In this document: in pieces, positions 25,531 to 37,677 of the stretch
Numbering within the stretch: position 1 is the stretch's first letter
How the letters are laid out: each line of letters starts with the position of its first letter
Origin: Pardosa pseudoannulata
Taxonomy: Eukaryota; Arthropoda; Arachnida; Araneae; Lycosidae
Direction of reading: 5' to 3'
NCBI GenBank assembly: GCA_032207245.1
Contig: CM063498.1
Coordinates: 91,712,657-91,776,656 of the forward strand
Length of the DNA: 64,000 nucleotides
Program-made: the position numbers and the translations under genes
Notes under the pieces: generated by a model
Database searches by the model: none
Told to the model about the DNA's origin: nothing
The model's input: only the letters and a program-made list of their open reading frames with translations

Positions 25531-28428
25531 TTTTAAGCAGAACATTTAATTAGTATTTCTTGCTGTCACTAGAGGCAATAGTCTGTTATACGCAAACTGG
25601 TCTACTAAATCTGGTTCAATAAGATATTGCTATGATACGTTCGTTACAAAGTATTATATATACTATAATGTTTAACTGTATTGGTATAAATGTTCCTGTT
25701 GTATTTTTAGTAAATGTTTGTCATTTTGTACATTCTCTTATATCATTTATGTAACTTAATTATATATTTATGACCATTATCACATTCACTTTTTATTCAT
25801 ATTGTTATATTCTAATTATTAGAATATATTTTTTTTAAACGATAATATTGTAATATAAGTAATACAAATTCATTATGTAATATAATAATGTTTAGAATTA
25901 TATGTATAAAATTGTAGTATAATAAATATATATACTTATTTACACCGGTAAATGTCGACATTCAATGCACTAATGGTGAATGTTGAAATGTCGTATATTT
26001 ATATTTTCTTTTCGTAATTGTTAAATCTGTTGTACTAGCATATGTAACTGTTGAACTTAAAAACAAACGAAAATTTTAGAACAGAAAATAATCAATAATT
26101 ATCTGATTGACGTTATGCTATCTTATTTGTTGCAACAATTATATGTTATAGCAATTTGAATCACAAGAGTATCTTATATTTACAATGGCATTTAGTAATG
26201 AAAAATTTCTTTGCTATGACAGTGTTTTAGCCATGTTTACTTTTCGAATTAAGCTGCGACTTCTTTCAGCATTTTTTAAGAAATCTTATCTATGGAAAAC
26301 TTTGCTTTTAAAATATAAATTGATTACGAGTATAAAAACTGTTGGGATTTTGCTTACTAATTATAAAAGTCAATCTTCTATCCAATAACAACCTCCAATA
26401 CATTTCGGACATCTGTACAGCGGTCATCATCAGGGACTGGTATTCGCGCAGTGTCATCAATTTGAGCAAGAGGAAAAATTTTCTTTTTGAGGTTTGTAAC
26501 ATTTTCGTTGCATGCATTACTTATCTTTTGCGGCCGCTCTTTTAATAGAAATTAACTTTCGTTTAGCCAGGACGTAGTAGGTTGAGTCCTCTTTGATACT
26601 TTCCTTTAGGAACATGGACTTTGGAGTATTCATTGTTATGTGTCATTTTAAATATATCATTATGCTTTAATAATAAAGTATGATTTTAAAAACGTAAAAA
26701 TATTTTTTTCAACATTCAATAGTATATTGTCGACATTCACTGATAGAAATATATAAGAATGCAATAAAAATATTCGGTCTTTCACCGATATTATTGGTGT
26801 ATGTCGACATTATCAAATTTTATTTCGGGCTTTCGCAGTAAATGTATAAGAGTGCAGCAGTTAAGGGGTTAACGAGTTAATAATTTTCATATAAAAATGA
26901 GATCCAAATATTTTTTTATTTTTGTTTAGTTTCGGATTAGTTATAAAGATCGAGGTAGAACTGTCTAGCAACTAGTAAATTATATTTATGCTTAGATATT
27001 TCTCAATCTTAATCCCTTGACATCCAAGTAAAACGGAATCTAATGTGTTACACAACTATTTAGTTATGATTCATCTGAATAATTTTGTGCAAGTTGAGAT
27101 AAGTTTTATTTAGCAATTGGCATTGCCATGTAACATTTAAGGAAGTTTATATAGGATGCTAATGTATATGAACAGTATAAAATTATGATTTAATATAATG
27201 CTGCACGACATCTGTCGGAGACGTCTAAGTCTATTTCGGCACATGAGAGAACTGACGTCTCCCAGACAAATTGTACGCCAGGATTAAGCTGTAAAACATT
27301 TTATGTACTAATTTCATTTTTCTAATTTTGAAGTAGTAATGAACGTTATATAGGATCATTATTAAAATTACTATTTGATGAATGTGAATTTGGTTTACCA
27401 CTTTTTTACCACGTTTGTATAAATACAACTAAATTTTATGTAGAAAAAGCTGAAATATTCCTTCATTTTTTTGAAATATTTAAACTTTTTTAAGGACTAA
27501 CTTGCTGTTCAAGCATTTTTATAAAACTAGACGTTAAGATGATTGGGTACTGGCCATTGGATTTCTCTAGGTCTTTTAAACTGTAGTATAAATTGTTCCA
27601 CTTGTTGTTTGAAAAGTGTCTTTAACCTACTTTTTACTGCAATAGAACAGAAAATTCTTCATAATGAGTTATTAAACTTTTAAAAAAGATAGGAAAAATA
27701 AACGTTTTATGCTTTGTTTCTGAAAAGCTTCGATATGTTTTTTGAATGTAAAATTTTACTAGCATGCAGTTTCATGAAGATAATTGATTTTACCCTAAAG
27801 AACTTTCTTCTATAAGGAATTTGAATAAAGAATCTGCCCAGAAGAAAGAAATTTTCACAGGGTAAAATGATACGATAGTTATCCAATATTGCTAGTACCT
27901 AACCACGTTGACTAATTTCATAATGATTTTCATTTTTCTAAATTCTTAATTTCTCAAGCAGTGTTTTATCTACACTCAGATCAAAAACTAGAATGACCAC
28001 TGATTTTAATAAACTATGCAGAAACAACTAAACATTAATTACGTAAAATGTTTAACAATAGTATATCAGAGTAAAACAAATACATTTTGTATTAAAAAAA
28101 TTTAATTATGGTATTTCTAATATATGCCTCATTTTTAACTTATGAGTTTAAAATATTTTTTTATGAAAATTCAATAATCAGAGTTATTGACTAAATGTTG
28201 GTTTCCTTGTAAATAGCAAGAATTTAAAAAACGTTTTAAACGTCGAAAGAACTTTATTAAACTTACGTATAATATAAATAAATATTTTTTTTCTTGCGTT
28301 ATAAATCTTAAAGCATGCGTGCAAAGCAATAAAATAACCTGGAAAATTACGAGTTTTCTGCCTGCATCTTTATTTTCATTTTGGCAACAAATTTTCATTC
28401 TTTTCATGTTTGCGATTTTTATGACGAC
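25531..28428. other. AT-rich intergenic sequence with a loose inverted repeat pair
   Basis: Segments around 25948-25990 and 26780-26822 share aatgtcgacat-type palindromes in inverted order and may be the ends of an old DNA element. A block at 27201-27280 matches, in reverse orientation, 33345-33435 (shared segment ggcacatga followed by gacgtc). No gene is supported. Confidence 0.4.
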
Positions 28429-28582
28429 CACTATGCCCATTGTTCACCACTTTCTTGGTACCTGAACGATTTCACTTGCATCAAAACTGGGCCACTAAAT
28501 GAGCCAGGCCTGGATTCTTACATAGGGTCTACTGCGCACTTTAGTGCTCTGGCTGCCTTTTATCTTTGGAGAAAACCACCTT
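28429..28582 (+). mobile_element. MITE family M1, 5' half
   Basis: The segment matches the left half of 3026-3324: cactatg with ttgttcaccact, gggccacta followed by aatgagc, gggtctactgcgcacttt, and gctgcctttgatctttggag with changes. The right half is absent. It lies head to head with the minus-strand copy that begins 66 bp downstream. Confidence 0.7.
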
Positions 28583-28647
28583 AAGTGATTCAGTTATGTG
28601 TGAGAGATCTGTTAATAAATACCTTTCAATCAATTTTTATATCTAGT

Positions 28648-28894
28648 CACAATGGTCCACTGCAATATTACCACCGTTTGGAATGGCTTATCGTGGTCTT
28701 GGTGGCAGACGGTAAAATAGCCTAAAACGATGGCTTCGGAGGCGATTTTTCTCAAAGATCAAAGGCAGCCAGATTAACTGAATTCGCAGTAGTATGGACG
28801 AATCAAGCTCTCGGCTTTTAGTGGTTGAGTGTAGATGAACCGTGAACCATCGTTCAAGGTCACCATAAAGTTAACAATTGGCCATAGTGTGAGT
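28648..28894 (-). mobile_element. MITE family M1, nearly complete, inverted
   Basis: Reverse-complementing this stretch gives the order of 3026-3324: cactatggcca, ttatggtgacctt, gaacgatggttcacgg, the ctgcctttgatctttgag block, cgaagccatcg and ggtccactg near the end. With the half copy at 28429-28582 it forms a long imperfect inverted repeat. Confidence 0.72.
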
Positions 28895-30913
28895 AATTTT
28901 TTTTAAATAAGAGTTTGGTACTGCCATCTGTATTAGTTTGAGAAATAAATATTACTAAAAGCAGTAGATTGTTACTATTTTTTTGTTCTATTGAAAATTC
29001 CATCTGGAATGTGATCGCAGGAAACACGAAACTTCATCCATCAAAACCAGTTTTGGTCTACTGAAAACAGTCTGGTCTAAATAAATTATATGAATCCCTG
29101 TTATTTCAATAAGCACACTGTTTTTATAGTACATTTATTAATTTATAGTATTTATTTTTTAGCAATAATATAAAATTTAGATATTATAATATCGAAAAGT
29201 ATATGTAGTTAGAATAATAGAGACACGTCAATGGAAATATTTAGTCTTACCTTTAAGGTTTCTGACATTTATACATTTTATTTTACATCTTTATATATAA
29301 AAATATTTTTTGTGTTTACAAAACTCTTTAAAGTATATTTTGATGAAATGTTGTGTTAATTAAGTTGTGTATTTTAAGTATCTCAATGAAACTATTATGT
29401 TATTTACGTTTCGTTGTGCGCCTTCTGTTTTGAGTAATCTGAACTCTATATAACGAAAAATTTATATAATGTATGTAAACTTTGGAGGAATAGATTAGAA
29501 CGATTAGGAGTAAAGTGTTAATTTTGTATCAAATTTTATAACATAAAACAAGGTAAAAATGAAGAATGTTCAAAGAGTACATGATGTAAAAACAGATTGA
29601 ATTGCCAAAAAAAAAAAGTTAAACAATATAAAAATTACTTGTACCGAAAAATGCATTAAATGCATTGTATATAATATTTTAAAACTATTAATACAAGAGC
29701 AAGAAATTCAGTTTAAAATAAGTAAATTGATCCAGCTGAGAAGGTAGATAAGAATGGCAATATAAGATTTCACTGAAGGAGAATATGCTATAGAAAAGTA
29801 AAAAACTCAAACCTAAGATGGTTGAAATCTATTTAAAAAATTTAATTAATGAGTCAAATAAAATAAATTTAGGTAAGTTACGACTAATATAGGCTTTCAT
29901 CCCTCAGTGTAAATAACTGAAGACCAAGCATGCTAAACTGAACAGTGGCGATTTTAAATATAACCGGAAAGGCTTGCACCCAGGCCCTTGATCTGGAAAA
30001 TTGGCACGTAGGCCCTGGTCACCTAGGGCTGTTGCCAGGAGTTTAGTTTTACGACCTAATAAGTTGATGTTTTCATCCTGAAATTTATTATGATTGGTGA
30101 ATTATAAAATTAAGTTTATCGGTACTAAAAGTGATAAGAAGTATATAAAAATATCTAAGTGCAGTGATGATTAGCAATTTTAAGAATTAATAGGAGTGAT
30201 GTTGTTAACCCATCTACTAGCACCTTTTTAGGGACAACTAAAAAACAGCGTATGTACAAATTTTAGTTTTTTCGGAACTTATTTTTGCAAAGGTAGGGAC
30301 AGTCCTACAAGTACCATTTTTTAAATATTTGTTTAAAAATTTTAATTTGCATTAAAAATTGAAGTTTGCTCATAAATTATTTATAGGAACATCGAAAATT
30401 AGAAATAGTATATAATAATAAGCTTTTAATTATGTGTTTGCAGTATACCAATAAACCTTATCACAAGGGTAATTTTTTATGAACGGTATAGGTTATTTTT
30501 AATTAAAAATATATCATATATATTAATACTTTGTATATATAGGTTTATACCTTAAATTTTTACGTACGGATAGTAAAAAACTAGATGTGAAAAATTGAAG
30601 TAAAATAAGTGACACAAATATATACTCTAATTAAAAGGAATTTTTTTAATGTATTTTTATTTTATATGCTGATAATTGAATAGAAAAGTTATTTTACAAT
30701 GTATGTATAGTTTATACACATACTCATAACACTGAGCTCAATAGCTTAACCCAGATTGCTTCACCAAAATGATTAACACTTTATTCTGACCTGACATTTT
30801 ACAATTTAAATTCATTATTTACGATTTCATACTTATACAATCAGGATACTACTAATGCAGCAGCCTTTAACGATTAATTATCTAGCAAATTTAAGATTAA
30901 TTTATCTATATAT
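28895..30913. other. AT-rich intergenic sequence
   Basis: A GC-richer patch near 29955-30045 (aggcccttgatctgg, ggtcacctagggctg) may be a very old tRNA-derived repeat. No coding similarity was recognised. Confidence 0.35.
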
Positions 30914-31072
30914 GAGGTGGTGACTCGCATGATTATTCAAAGTTGAGAGAACGGGGCACACATTACGGGAAACGAGGGACGGCTCTGGCATCAGTTGAGG
31001 CATCAATCGCGGTGACTCTGAACAGGTGTCACCTCCTTTCTAGACAGGAAAGTCAGCTAGGTTGTCACCTCC
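30914..31072. mobile_element. possible small GC-rich inverted-repeat element
   Basis: The block begins gaggtggtgac and ends gttgtcacctcc, giving inverted ends of about 10 bp with one mismatch, and a third ggtgtcacctcc lies inside at about 31025. It stands out from the AT-rich surroundings. No clear target duplication was found, so the call is tentative. Confidence 0.35.
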
Positions 31073-31925
31073 ATTAATTAAATAAAAGTTATATTAAATT
31101 TTTATTTGTCAGCATATCAGAAATTTAACTTTAATATTTTGAAAAAATTAAACCACCGAGACCCTATTAATGCCAGCGTCTCTTTTATAGAAGTTTGATT
31201 TTTTTGTCTTAAGATTTAATTTTAACATCATTGGAAAAAAATCTTATGTAATTTACCAAACTTATTTGTTATTTTAAATTTTTCCTCCCCTAAGTCTTCT
31301 AATTTTCAAACCCCAAAGATAAATTTACTTTTTCTGCAGGTATATAGACTGAAATCATGGCGAATAGATAAATCTGTTATAAAACTTCACTTTAAAGTAT
31401 TGTTTACATGCGATACCAAACATATGTTATTACGAAGATTCTTTTTCATGAAGTGTGTTTAAAATGGCAGCTGATCATTGATGACGAAAGACTCGTTTTC
31501 AAATTTATTTAAATCTAATATTTCGAGGATAATTTGTTTTCTACGAGTATTTAGGATCCTCCTGCCGATGTATCGCATAGTATTGTGTTAATTCCCCATT
31601 GGAACACCTTCAAGTTGCAGGTGGATACATGTCCTGACCTTTTGATCTTACGTGAACCATGTACACTGCATCTTAATTCTCCGTTCATAAACTTGCCCAC
31701 TTGATTAAATTAAAATAGGCATCCCGCGGAGTCTGAGTTTAGTTACTTTCTGCTTCCGTTTAGTCACCACCTGCTAAGGTCACACATGTGTTATCTCTAA
31801 GATTTCGATTTCCTAAGTTTACTTTAAAAAAGGATAACATGTCGTAACCCCTTGACATGCAGAGGCGTCATGGTAGCTTTGACGTTTTCGAGACGTCAAG
31901 ACCTCTTTCGGCGGTACCGGGCAGT
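31073..31925. other. intergenic sequence left of the hAT element
   Basis: No gene was recognised. The last 8 bases (cgggcagt, 31918-31925) are the left copy of the hAT target duplication. Confidence 0.5.
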
Positions 31926-33149
31926 CAGTGGCGTGCGGTAGTTTTACATGCAGGGTGTGCAGAGAACATGGATTTTCCAATAAATCTTTAATTATTGAGA
32001 CATCTGAGTTCTCCATTCTGAAACGGGTTATTTATTATGAATATAAATTTAAAGATTACAATAGAATATTTACCTACGAGTAGTCGAGTTATAACTATAA
32101 AAACAGCTAAACTTATGAGAATTCTACTAGCACTGAAGCAAAAATCATGTCTTTTGTTGTATGGTGTCATATCGGCGTCGAAAAAGCAACGCTTCGGGCT
32201 TCCACGAAAAACTTATGTTCAGCAAACGTAGCACCACATGGCGCCCGCCGCTGCGGTGCCTCATCCGGATGCTCATTGGTGCCGACAAACCGAACGTCTA
32301 TTCCACGTGCAGAGGATTTCACTGCACGCTGGCACAATAGAGCGAACTGTTTCTTGTTCGGTCAGTGGATTAAATTATATTTATTAATTGTTTTTAACAT
32401 TTGGAAATCATATATTCTGCGAAAAACATCTTGACAATTTTTAAAAACAAAACCAGGGATATGGTGTTACATAATATAACTTATATACTGTCTGTAAGAC
32501 ACAATGAATGGTAAAATTTGGACTGTTCTGTTAAAATTCGTTTCTTTAAAACAAAACATTGTTTTTCAGCTAATTATTTCAATAAATATAATACATCACC
32601 GAAATTAATTTACCACACTAAAACATTTCACTTTATATTGATGAAATACTTCTTTTATATTTCCATGAAAACAAAATCTTACAATATAAATTTAAACATT
32701 AACCGTCTGCAAAATCGTATGGCCAGTTAATCAGTTAAAAAAAAAACCCCAAAAAAGTCCCCGCTCTAATACAACGCTTAATAAACCGTACCTTCGGATG
32801 ATTCTGAATGCCAAGTGCAGGAAAAATAGCTGCACTTGCCTCAGTGCCATAGTATGCTGTTCTTCTCCAGTAGCCCATACATATAAAGCGTGATTTTCAA
32901 TTTAGTGCGCAGTGCGTACACATCAGAACTTCCTATGTTCGTTTGCGCGCTACGTGGTGCAGCACCTAGTACCGCACGCACTGCGGGAATACAAGCAAGC
33001 AAATCAACATAATATTTGAATATATTATAAATAATATTTATTATATACCATATAAAGATAGGTAGACATAGGTGCAGAAAATTACTGTCCCTCATAATTT
33101 TGACAGGGTGTGCAGTGCACACCCTGCACATATGGACCGCACGCCACTG
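31926..33149. mobile_element. non-autonomous hAT-type element with 8-bp target duplication
   Basis: The 1224-bp element has ends cagtggcgtgcggt and, inverted, the same 14 bases. Both ends continue with gcagggtgtgca at almost the same offset. It is flanked by identical 8-mers cgggcagt (31918-31925 and 33150-33157), the target length of the hAT superfamily. Interior open frames of up to 96 codons show no transposase motif. An internal accgcacgcactgcggg (32971-32987) almost copies the right end plus 4 bases beyond it. The exact flanking repeat suggests a fairly recent insertion. Confidence 0.85.
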
Positions 33150-33157
33150 CGGGCAGT

Positions 33158-35775
33158 ATAATATTCTTTTATAGTACTACTTAATAAATTATTGTACACT
33201 AACACTAAATAGCAAACTTATTGAATGTTAAATAAATTAAATCCGAAAATAAAACGCCCTGTCTCTGAGCTTGTAGAAGAACGTTCACTATAGTCAATTT
33301 AAATGGTATTCTACGGATGCGTCAACGCTTATTTTATTTGTATGACAATGACGTCTGGGTGACGTCAATCATTTCATGTGCCAAAGTAGACTTTGACATC
33401 AATAGCTGTCTCAGACAGACATCGGTAGCATACTATTAAATCATTTAACTCATGCTTCTATTCTGATTAACTCTTCAAGATTAAAGTGTCCTTAAAAATG
33501 TACGACGGATCAACGTAGAAGTGTAAAAAATGTCAATTTTCTGCCTGTTCGAAAATGATTCGAAATGTTTTATACGTTATAGAAATATTAATTTTATACT
33601 ATTATTTAATTATTGCTGATTAACATAATATATAAACCTCATTAAATGTTACATAGCAATGTAAATTTTAAAATAAAATGTTAGTTTTCTCATCTTGCAC
33701 AGAATTGTTTTGTTGAGTCGGAACTAAATAGTGTCAGAACTTAAATAGTACTTTTCAGAAACATCAAAATTCCTTTTTATTTGTATGTCAAGCTGTATTT
33801 ACTGCAAGGTTAATTATCAAAATTGTGCCTGCAAGTCTTTAGTTAGGTTTTCTGGAGGATAACCGCCCTGTGTTATCAAATAGAAGAGCGATCAGTCTTT
33901 GATCAGTTTATTGTAATTAGATTCATACAAATTGCATCGAAAGTTATTACAATCATCCACATGTTAATAGTTTTAATTTTGGTAATTAAACATAAGTTAA
34001 CTAAATATTTTTTTTCACAAAAGTGGTCTTTTAAGGTTACCTTTCTTTTAGATCAAGGTTTCCTCTAAAACGGTATTCTAGTCTCAAGTGACCAAATATC
34101 AGATGCTTTTGTTTTTAATTATAGATCATTGTTAATCATAGTTACGACAGAATTAACTATCTTAAATTAGCTCGAAACTAAAAAACAAAAAAGGATTGGG
34201 TTTACCCTTGGTTAATTCGCACTTAACACATCCAACAAATACTATTTAATTAGTAAGTTATTAGACTTAATGAAGCTGATTTTCTCGAGCATCGCTTATA
34301 ATTCAAACGAAAAACGTGAGCAATGTCAAAATTTGTCTCGACTCGAAAAGCACAAGGTTAGTTGTCTCAAGTCCTTTTATCGTGGGGTCAACCAGATTAA
34401 AAATTAAAAATAATTGATCAGTTTCTAAAATGGTAGTTTTCAAGTAAACTGCATTAATTTGTATATGCGAACATGACACGGGTTGGACATACTGTTACTG
34501 TAGTGCAACTTATATTTTGAAATTTGGAGCAGTTAATTTGGTCTTGAGATGGAACTATTTTGAATTTTTTTATATAAATATTAAAAACAGTTACTTTTTA
34601 TACTAATGTAGGTCATTATTATAATATGGGTTTACGAGTTTCTCATAATGTTTGTGTAGATATTGTAGGAAATAAATAAAAATTGCTCGTGGTTAAGGCA
34701 AAAAACCCACCCGTTGCTTAAGTTTTGCACACCAGTGTATGAGAAAAATCAAAGTATCAAGTAAAGAACTGCTAAGTCCACTGCACAAAAATGAATAGTG
34801 TTTTTTTATATTTTTAATCATAACTTTTAATACTAATGGCGGCAGTATCGGTATACCTAAAACCAGACTGGCGACTCAATTGACCACAATTTATATAAAC
34901 CTGTGTTGTCATACAAAAAGTACTGTGTTTATATGGAAATGATATCTATTCATACTTAGACATTAAATTGTTATAATAGATGATAAAATGTATTAAAATA
35001 TAGAAAATTTTAAATAGTTAGAAAATTATATAGAAAACATTAATTAAAATATTTAGTTTCTTATCAGTCAAGATTTCTTAAGTATTTCATGCTCAGTTTG
35101 GACAATTTATTTTTATATATTGTGTATATCTTCGTCATTCCGATATTTTACTGTCAGAACAAACATGAAAGGTTTTGTTTCCGTACTTAAGAACTTTGGC
35201 AACAAAAATTTTTTCGGATCTCCGCAGCTTTTTCAGTGGTATTAGATTTTTAAATCTTAGAAATTTAATGTGAACTCGTTAGTTACCAAATTATCAGTGA
35301 TAACATTGTACCACGAGCTGACTTTAGTCTCCATTGGATAAGTCAAGACCATAAACACCGGAAGTACACTTCGAATACGCTCTCAGAGGCATTTTCTCCC
35401 ATACAAAGTCATAACCAGATGCCTCTCGTAGATGAAAAACAGGAACGTATATTATCAAAATGTTGCATGTGCAGCACTGTCTACTGCCACTATAATAAAA
35501 TCTTCATTTGTCCTGTCCTTCTATTATCAGTAACACCCCTCTGATTCCCTCCCTGACCTACTAAATTGACCATTTGACCTTGAGGTATTTTTCTGCTCAC
35601 CCATGTAGTACGAAAACTCTACCCATTTCTCTTTTTTCCGGGAAATATTGAATTTTAAAATTCGTAGATGTGATAATAGTCGAAATAACCCATCTCTCGG
35701 TTTTAGGAATAAGTATTAAAAACAAAAACAAAAAAAAACCTAATAAGCGTTTAACGTACATTGTTATAGAATATA
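33158..35775. other. AT-rich intergenic sequence
   Basis: No gene was recognised. The stretch 33345-33435 is the inverted partner of 27201-27280 and contains tgacgtca (about 33360). Confidence 0.4.
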
Positions 35776-35845
35776 CAGTAGAACCTCGGTATAACGACCC
35801 CCTGTGGGACCAACATCATATGGTCGTTGTAACGAATTGAAAAAA
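35776..35845 (-). repeat. terminal inverted repeat of a pogo/Tigger-type element
   Basis: The sequence starts cagtagaacctcggtataac directly after TA (35774-35775). That start is characteristic of Tigger/pogo DNA transposons. A nearby inverted echo (tggtcgttgtaacg) lies in the same end. The opposite terminus is not found within the next kilobase, so the element is truncated. Confidence 0.7.
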
Positions 35846-35887
35846 TAATAAAAATAATTAGCAAAGAAATGACGCAACAGTACATAC

Positions 35888-36262
35888 CTAGAGAACACTT
35901 CTATTTATTTGTATTTCCATTACTGAATTTTTGAAAAAAAAAGTCTTTGACGCCTGTTTCAAGTTCATTTGGGAATTTTTCATTATCACTGATTCCATAT
36001 CCGTTAGATTTTGAAGGAAATCTTCAGAATTAAATTGTCCTTCAAAATATTGAAGCAAAGCATTGATTGCATTGAAGGCTTCTTTTTCATTCATTTTGTT
36101 TAAAAGCTTGGACGATTTCTTCTCCGTCGTCGGAATCGCAGATTTCTTCATTTCCGGTAATACAGCCAATAAAATTGTCCTCATTCAAATTTTCACTGTA
36201 AAGTTTCGTCTACCGCAACTAACTCATCAAAAGATAATTGAAGATCCGGAAATTTGACACTG
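35888..36262 (-). pseudogene. C-terminal fragment of a pogo/Tigger (CENP-B-like) transposase
   Basis: Pogo/Tigger transposases are DDE enzymes that cut and paste elements at TA sites. Only the acidic C-terminal tail is left. Reading from 36262 down, one frame gives SFDELVAVDETL, a second gives an acidic segment (DSDDGEEIVQAFKQ), and a third runs EAFNAINALLQYFEGQ then SEDFLQNLTDMES and ends near 35888. This order (acidic run, then a helix with paired Leu and EAL/AIN spacing) is that of Tigger tails. At least two frameshifts separate the pieces. The terminal repeat at 35776 lies just downstream on the same strand, as expected. The catalytic DDE core and the HTH region are missing. Assignment rests on pattern memory without alignment. 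Confidence 0.6.
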
Positions 36263-36329
36263 AGGAGCTGGGTCATTATTAGTGTCTGGAGTGTCATCTA
36301 CCTAGGACATCAAGGTCGTACTTGTCGAA

Positions 36330-36948
36330 AGAGTCCTTTCAGAGCAAACACAGAGAGAGGAGTACAGGTTTTTTAAATTACACCACATACAATAATTTTA
36401 AACAATGATTCATTTAATCAGTACTAGGAAGTAATAAAATAATAAATTCTTCGTTATATTTGAAAATAAATCTCCAAATAGTTTTATTTCCGCTGTAATT
36501 TTCTTGTTTAAAAATGAACTCATTGGACGCATTATTTTAATCATATGGAAATACGTCTATCTATTTCTATTTTTATTGTAGACCGATAGCGTTTAATAGC
36601 TTTATATTGTCATTATTTTATTAATATAGTGTAAATTTTAATCAAAGTGGAAGGTGCACAACTATGTATTATAATACATATATAAGAAAGTTCAAATATT
36701 TGAGAATCAGAGGTTAGGACGCAACACTTAAATATGTCGAAATAGATACAGCCATTGTCAAATTTAAAAATTTTGTAGAAATCTGGACGCTGAAGTTTGA
36801 TTATTCTTTATTTACTTTGTACAAAAAAGGTAAAAAAAAAGTAGTGCAAAGTGAAAGTTCTTTTGGCGTGCGCATGTGTTTTTCTTTACAAAGCCTTTTA
36901 GTTGCAAAGCGTAAAGGCCATTTCATTTTGTGAATCATGATGTGCATT
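36330..36948. other. AT-rich intergenic sequence
   Basis: No supportable feature was seen. The missing catalytic part of the pogo/Tigger transposase was looked for here and not found. Confidence 0.4.
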
Positions 36949-36950
36949 TA

Positions 36951-37134
36951 AGGTGCTTTCATATTGCAGTCGAGGTATGTCATAAACACAAAGCGACTTC
37001 TACGTCCTAACGACGTTAGAAGTCGTCATGACTAGGGTAATTTATGGTAATAAAATCTCATCTTTTGACTTCTGTCTTCATTATGACGAGAAAGTCGCCC
37101 GTGACATATCTCGACTGCAATATGGTAGAACTCT
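36951..37134. mobile_element. palindromic MITE (family M3)
   Basis: The arms catattgcagtcgaggtatg and catattgcagtcgagatatg (the right one inverted) match with one difference and continue inward. The outer ends read agg- and aga- next to TA (36949-36950 and 37135-37136). The 184-bp element is non-coding. A second nested stem (cgacttctac with gaagtcg) lies in the middle. Confidence 0.7.
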
Positions 37135-37677
37135 TAGTCTAATATTCAGCGGTAACTGGTCTCAAAAGAAGTGTTTTTTATTAATCGTATAGTAAATTGG
37201 AGTAATGAAAGTTTTGGAACCTCAAGTATCTTCTTAAAAATATCCTTACAAATGTCCATTAATTTTTAGAAAATTGTAAACATTTTATAAATTCTTCTCA
37301 TTCGAATTGTGTACTTCTTCGCATTATAATAGGTTTGCTTGTTTTACTACGGTAAACCGGTTAAACGTGTAATGCGATCGTCTGGTTCATGTTATGTTAG
37401 GATACGGTAAACAAACTGTGCACCCTTCTGTGTTTTTGCTTTTCTTGTGTTCCATGGTTTGCCTTCCGATTCAAATTGTGTGCTTCTGCGTGTTAATAGG
37501 ATTGTTTGGTTTACTAATGTTAACCGTATAAACAGGATAACCGTATCCAGTACACAGGAATGCAATATAAAGCCATTTCTGTGACCTGTTTCCAAATGAC
37601 TACGAATATTTGTCAGAAGCGGGAACCTATAGTTTCTAGACAGAAAGCGGCTTCTTGATGCGATCGTCCGGTTCATA

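Noticed and set aside
30205..30250. TTAA-CCC start of another piggyBac-type MITE
   Set aside because: No inverted partner ending in GGG-TTAA was found downstream.
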